Made by a program: the position numbers and the translations under genes. Below the pieces are notes generated by a model. The model saw only the letters and a list, made by a program, of their open reading frames with translations. It was not told the DNA's origin and made no database searches. This document shows positions 60,890 to 64,000 of a DNA stretch of 64,000 bases, one piece after another; position 1 is the stretch's first letter, and every line of letters begins with the position of its first letter. The stretch lies in NCBI GenBank assembly GCA_903926465.1, contig CAIYJE010000178.1, positions 60,961-124,960 on the forward strand, written 5' to 3'. This DNA is from an uncultured Planctomycetales bacterium. Its GTDB lineage: Bacteria; Planctomycetota; Planctomycetia; Isosphaerales; Isosphaeraceae.

Positions 60890-61732
60890 TCAAGCCTCAT
60901 GCTCGGTGCGGGTAGCCTCTGCCACAGCCGGTGTGCTGCCTTGCAAGATTTCATCAGCCTCACGCAGCAAGTCTCGACCGTGGCTGGCGGCAGGTGCCAA
61001 GGCCGGGCTCACCGTCTCTGAAAGCTCAGACTGCAACTCATCGGTTCGGGTGGCGATGTTTTCCTGGCGGTCCAGGCTGCCGACCGATCGCTCGGCCTCG
61101 GCCAGGGCACTGGTATCTACCCGAAACTCGCTGAACTGCTGAGACGCAATCCGCGCCTTGTGCCGAGCCTCGACCTCGTCGATCTTGGACAGCAATGCCT
61201 TCTTCTTGGCCTTCATCTCCATCAGTCGATCATGCGAAGACTGGACCAGGGCTTCACGATACTTGAGAGTATCACCCGTGTAGGCCAGGGTCTTCTGAAC
61301 CTGCTTGTAGCTGTCAATCTCTCGACCCAGCTCGTTATGGGTCCGAGTTGCCAGATCAGGGCGCGCCTCGGAGGTCCCCACCCGCTTGACCATGGGTGAG
61401 TCCAGGGCCGCCCTGAGGGTTTCAATCTTGCGGCCACGCTCGGCAAGCTGTGCCTGGAGCTTGGACTGCTCGGCACGCGCCTGGCTCACGCTATCTTCCA
61501 GTTTGGCAAGCGCTTCAGCCCCAGCGCCAATCGCCGGATCAAGCTTGGCAACTTGCTTCCGAGAGAGTTCGATCTCGTCATCAAACGAGGTCAGGGCCGC
61601 ACGTGCGGTCTGCCTCGCCTTCTCTGCCCTTGTCTGGACCAGATCCCAGGATCGGCCGCCAAAGACCCAGAACAGGGCCGCTGCCGTCAGGCCCAGGCCC
61701 ACCACGCCACTACGCAACATTCCGCATTTCAT
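60890..61732 (-). CDS. Membrane-anchored coiled-coil protein
   Basis: 280 residues from ATG 61732, which has AGGAG about 6 bases upstream. A hydrophobic N-terminal anchor (GVVGLGLTAAALFWVFGG) precedes a long heptad-like coiled coil (about residues 33-250: ELSRKQVAKLDPAIGAGAEALAKLEDS, KSKLQAQLAERGRKIETL-type and KAKKKALLSKIDEVEARHKARI). It is co-directional with the FHA/kinase operon but separated by 267 bases. Its function is unknown; a structural or tethering role is the usual guess. Confidence 0.75.
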   Translation of the reverse strand: MKCGMLRSGVVGLGLTAAALFWVFGGRSWDLVQTRAEKARQTARAALTSFDDEIELSRKQVAKLDPAIGAGAEALAKLEDSVSQARAEQSKLQAQLAERGRKIETLRAALDSPMVKRVGTSEARPDLATRTHNELGREIDSYKQVQKTLAYTGDTLKYREALVQSSHDRLMEMKAKKKALLSKIDEVEARHKARIASQQFSEFRVDTSALAEAERSVGSLDRQENIATRTDELQSELSETVSPALAPAASHGRDLLREADEILQGSTPAVAEATRTEHEA

Positions 61733-62138
61733 GGTTGTTCTCCTAGATCGACCCGAATTCCGCTTGGCTGCCTCAACCGCTGGCCAGGCTTCCAAACGCC
61801 TCGCCCCTGAAGAGAAATTCGTGGAGCAAACCCGATTATTGGACGGTGCACCGGAATTTTGGTGAACCAAGGGACCTCGCTCGCAACCAACACGGACAGC
61901 AGTCTGGACAAGATCTCCGGGAGCTGGGCGTCTGAACATGCTTCTGCTGAAAATAAGCCCAAGCCGTAAGGCCTGCTCGTGCTGATCGGTTTGACATTGG
62001 CCTATTTTCCTCGCTATGCCAATTTTCGCAGGCTTCGCAAAACACCCAGGGTATGGTTGCCTACTGCAAAACAGGTGTGGCTTCAGAGGTTTTCTTGGAT
62101 CGAGAGCTTCCATCAGGCCACCAAGAAGGTCACCAGCC
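61733..62138. other. Divergent intergenic region with a possible promoter
   Basis: 406 bases between the coiled-coil gene and the ELWxSDGT-repeat gene. TTGACA (61991-61996) and TATGCC (62015-62020) with an 18-base spacer may form the promoter of the forward gene. AAGAAGG about 10 bases before the GTG start is its ribosome-binding site. Nothing else seen. Confidence 0.4.
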
Positions 62139-64000
62139 GTGAGCCATCCTTTGTCCGGTCGCCAGCGTCTTGAACATTTACCCAAGGGTCGTCGCGTCGT
62201 ACTCGGACGGACGCTCGCCCTGGAAGCATTGGAAAGTCGCCAGTTGCTTTCCGTGGATTTGATCAAGAACATCAATCCAAGCGCGTTATCTAACCAATCG
62301 TATTCGTTATCTGCGGGGCCAGGCTCGGCGATTTTTTATGATGCTCCCAACGCCGTGGGTGGAGTTGATCTTTATCAGAATAGCGCCACAGCCAGAAGCT
62401 CCAAGTTCGTCGAGCGTTTTCAGAGCCTCAGTAACTTGACCATGATTGGTTCCACACTTTACTTCACGGCCGACGATGGCAACCACGGCAACGAACTCTG
62501 GAAAAGCGACGGCACCACAACCGGAACCAAGCTGGTTGCAGACATCAACCCAGGAAGCGTTGGCAGCAATGTCTCCAACCTGACCGCCGCCGGGTCCACG
62601 CTTTACTTCACGGCCGACGATGGCAACCACGGCAACGAACTCTGGAAAAGTGACGGCACCGCCGCCGGAACCACGCTGGTCGCAGACATCCATCCTGGAA
62701 CCGCCGACAGCCATGCCTCCAACCTGACCGCTAACGGTTCCACGCTTTACTTCACGGCCGACGACGGCACACACGGCAATGAACTCTGGAAAAGCGATGG
62801 CACCGCCGCCGGAACCACGCTGGTCGCAGACATCCATCCTGGAACCGCCGACAGCCATGCCTCCAACCTGACCGCTAACGGTTCCACGCTTTACTTCACG
62901 GCCGACGATGGCAACCACGGCAACGAACTCTGGAAAAGTGACGGCACCGCCGCCGGAACCAAGCTGATCGCAGACATCCATCCTGGAACCGCCGGCAGTT
63001 TGCCCCAGAACCTACTTGCGGTTGGACCCACGCTTTATTTCACGGCTGACGACGGCGTTCATGGCAGAGAGCTCTGGAGGAGCAACGGAAATCGCTCCAC
63101 GACGATCCTGGTCTCCGATCTTAATCCAGGCAGCGGTGACGGGTCGCCTGATAACATCGTGGCCATCGGTTCTACACTCTATTTCACGGCTGACGACGGC
63201 ACCCACGGCACGGAATTATGGCAGAGCCATGGCACAGGACTCACAACCACACTGGTTATGGATCTCAACCCAGGAAGCAGCCCCGGAATCCGCACAACTC
63301 TGACGGTCTCTGGCTCATCGCTTTACTTCAGCGCCAACGACGGCACCCACGGCAACGAACTGTGGACCAGTGACGGTTCCAAAGCAGGAACGCGACTGCT
63401 TGTAGATATCAACCCAGGCGATGGAAGTAGCGACGCTTCGAACCTGACGGTGGTCGGCTCCAGCCTCTACTTCACGGCGACCGATGGCAGCCATGGTCCG
63501 ATACTCTGGGCAAGCGATGGTACCATCAATGGCACCCAGGGACTTGCACTGCTACAAGCATCTAACACGGCCTCGGGCGACGGTCTGAATCATGGTCCTG
63601 TCTTCATTCCCATGGTCGAAAAAGTTGCGACAGTTGGGCAACCGCTCGCCGTAGCGCTGAATGCCATCGACCCTGATCCAGGCCAGACACTTCGATTCAG
63701 TCTTGAGCCCGGAGCACCGGCAGGCACAACCATCAATGCAGCCACAGGATTGCTCAACCTGATCCCACGAGCGGTGGGCAACCTGGCCATCAAGGTTCGT
63801 GTGACCGATAATGGAAACCCAGCCCTGACCTCAACGCAAAACCTTTCCGTCTCTGTTTCCCCAGCCAACCGTCCCCCCGTCTTCCACACAATTCAGACCC
63901 CGCCTGCGAGCGTAGGCCAACCACTCACGGTCAACCTGAATGCCACCGATCCCGATCCTGGCCAAACGCTCCATTACAGCCTGGACCCAGGGGCACCAAC
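62139..64000 (+). CDS. ELWxSDGT-repeat surface protein (partial, cut by window end)
   Basis: At least 620 residues, open to the right edge. The GTG at 62139 starts a frame whose N-terminus has the planctomycete export/anchoring motif LALEALESRQLLS. Eight 48-residue repeats follow at exact 144-base spacing (E-L-W at 62493, 62637, 62781, 62925, 63069, 63213, 63357, and I-L-W at 63501), each like STLYFTADDGNHGNELWKSDG. From about 63600, cadherin/Ig-like (He_PIG) repeats begin (NRPPVF and DPDPGQTL). Such proteins are large secreted or surface beta-structures, possibly adhesive. No stop codon is within view. Confidence 0.9.
   Translation, partial: MSHPLSGRQRLEHLPKGRRVVLGRTLALEALESRQLLSVDLIKNINPSALSNQSYSLSAGPGSAIFYDAPNAVGGVDLYQNSATARSSKFVERFQSLSNLTMIGSTLYFTADDGNHGNELWKSDGTTTGTKLVADINPGSVGSNVSNLTAAGSTLYFTADDGNHGNELWKSDGTAAGTTLVADIHPGTADSHASNLTANGSTLYFTADDGTHGNELWKSDGTAAGTTLVADIHPGTADSHASNLTANGSTLYFTADDGNHGNELWKSDGTAAGTKLIADIHPGTAGSLPQNLLAVGPTLYFTADDGVHGRELWRSNGNRSTTILVSDLNPGSGDGSPDNIVAIGSTLYFTADDGTHGTELWQSHGTGLTTTLVMDLNPGSSPGIRTTLTVSGSSLYFSANDGTHGNELWTSDGSKAGTRLLVDINPGDGSSDASNLTVVGSSLYFTATDGSHGPILWASDGTINGTQGLALLQASNTASGDGLNHGPVFIPMVEKVATVGQPLAVALNAIDPDPGQTLRFSLEPGAPAGTTINAATGLLNLIPRAVGNLAIKVRVTDNGNPALTSTQNLSVSVSPANRPPVFHTIQTPPASVGQPLTVNLNATDPDPGQTLHYSLDPGAP
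62493..63524 (+). repeat. Eight 144-base tandem repeats encoding ELWxSDGT units
   Basis: The period is exactly 144 bases. Bases 62655-62764 and 62799-62908 are identical over 110 bases, whereas the outer units have diverged. This marks a recent duplication or conversion between neighbouring units. Confidence 0.9.

Noticed and set aside
62493..63524. CRISPR array
   Set aside because: Repeats of 144 bases encode protein in frame and have no spacers.

Overview
The window reads as a GC-rich stretch of chromosome from a member of the Planctomycetota, probably class Planctomycetia. Lineage hallmarks seen directly are two DUF1559 pseudopilin-like proteins, a planctomycete cytochrome-c domain protein (NCMPCH), planctomycete-style Ser/Thr kinases, an ELWxSDGT-repeat surface protein with the N-terminal LExLExRxLLS motif, and the tetrahydromethanopterin (H4MPT) C1 genes fae and mtdB. 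Gene order is mosaic, with short operons often joined by ATGA stop/start overlaps. No rRNA, recognisable tRNA, CRISPR array, prophage or transposase was found.

Layout. 0.2-5.1 kb: a secreted protein, then a four-gene operon consisting of an AhpD-like peroxidase-related gene with an in-frame UGA (candidate selenoprotein) followed by pxpBAC (5-oxoprolinase), closed by a terminator. 5.4-12 kb: OprP-like porin, lipoprotein, c-type cytochrome/metallopeptidase-like protein, cupin and hexapeptide acyltransferase. 12-19.4 kb: aroF-type DAHP synthase with a leader terminator, an orphan structured RNA with its own promoter and terminator, a sugar-phosphate isomerase, an FHA-GGDEF/CPBP operon, tyrS and an oxidoreductase. 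19.4-21.3 kb: a gene-poor, AT-richer island. 21.3-29.2 kb: pseudopilin, membrane-anchored protein, lipid acyltransferase plus ArnT-like glycosyltransferase, secreted MBL hydrolase and a Tat-exported dimethylformamidase-like protein. 29.4-30.8 kb: a divergent reverse transcriptase preceded by 478 noncoding bases. 30.8-35.5 kb: H4MPT C1 genes (mtdB, fae, an ATP-grasp protein), a small secreted Cys protein and a YugP-type protease. 36-42.4 kb: a second DUF1559 protein and an S9 peptidase / histidine kinase / NtrC-type regulator operon. 42.6-47.8 kb: rlmN, comF-hemC and an acidic membrane protein. 48-51.6 kb: tandem M14 carboxypeptidase paralogues, the first of which has lost all its catalytic residues. 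51.8-62 kb: two Ser/Thr kinases, an ECF sigma/anti-sigma pair, an FHA protein and membrane or coiled-coil proteins. 62.1 kb to the edge: the ELWxSDGT-repeat surface protein, cut by the window end.

The most notable items are: (1) the AhpD-like CxxU candidate selenoprotein with a matching bacterial SECIS-like hairpin; (2) the reverse transcriptase with Cys-Ala in place of the FF/FY pair of motif A, i.e. no aromatic steric gate, plus a Cys cluster and a noncoding leader; (3) the roughly 270-nt orphan RNA carrying a 12-nt perfect complement of the 16S 3' end; (4) the M14 pseudoenzyme in which the zinc-binding HxxE is replaced by ExxH; and (5) a small dispersed palindromic (REP-like) repeat family.
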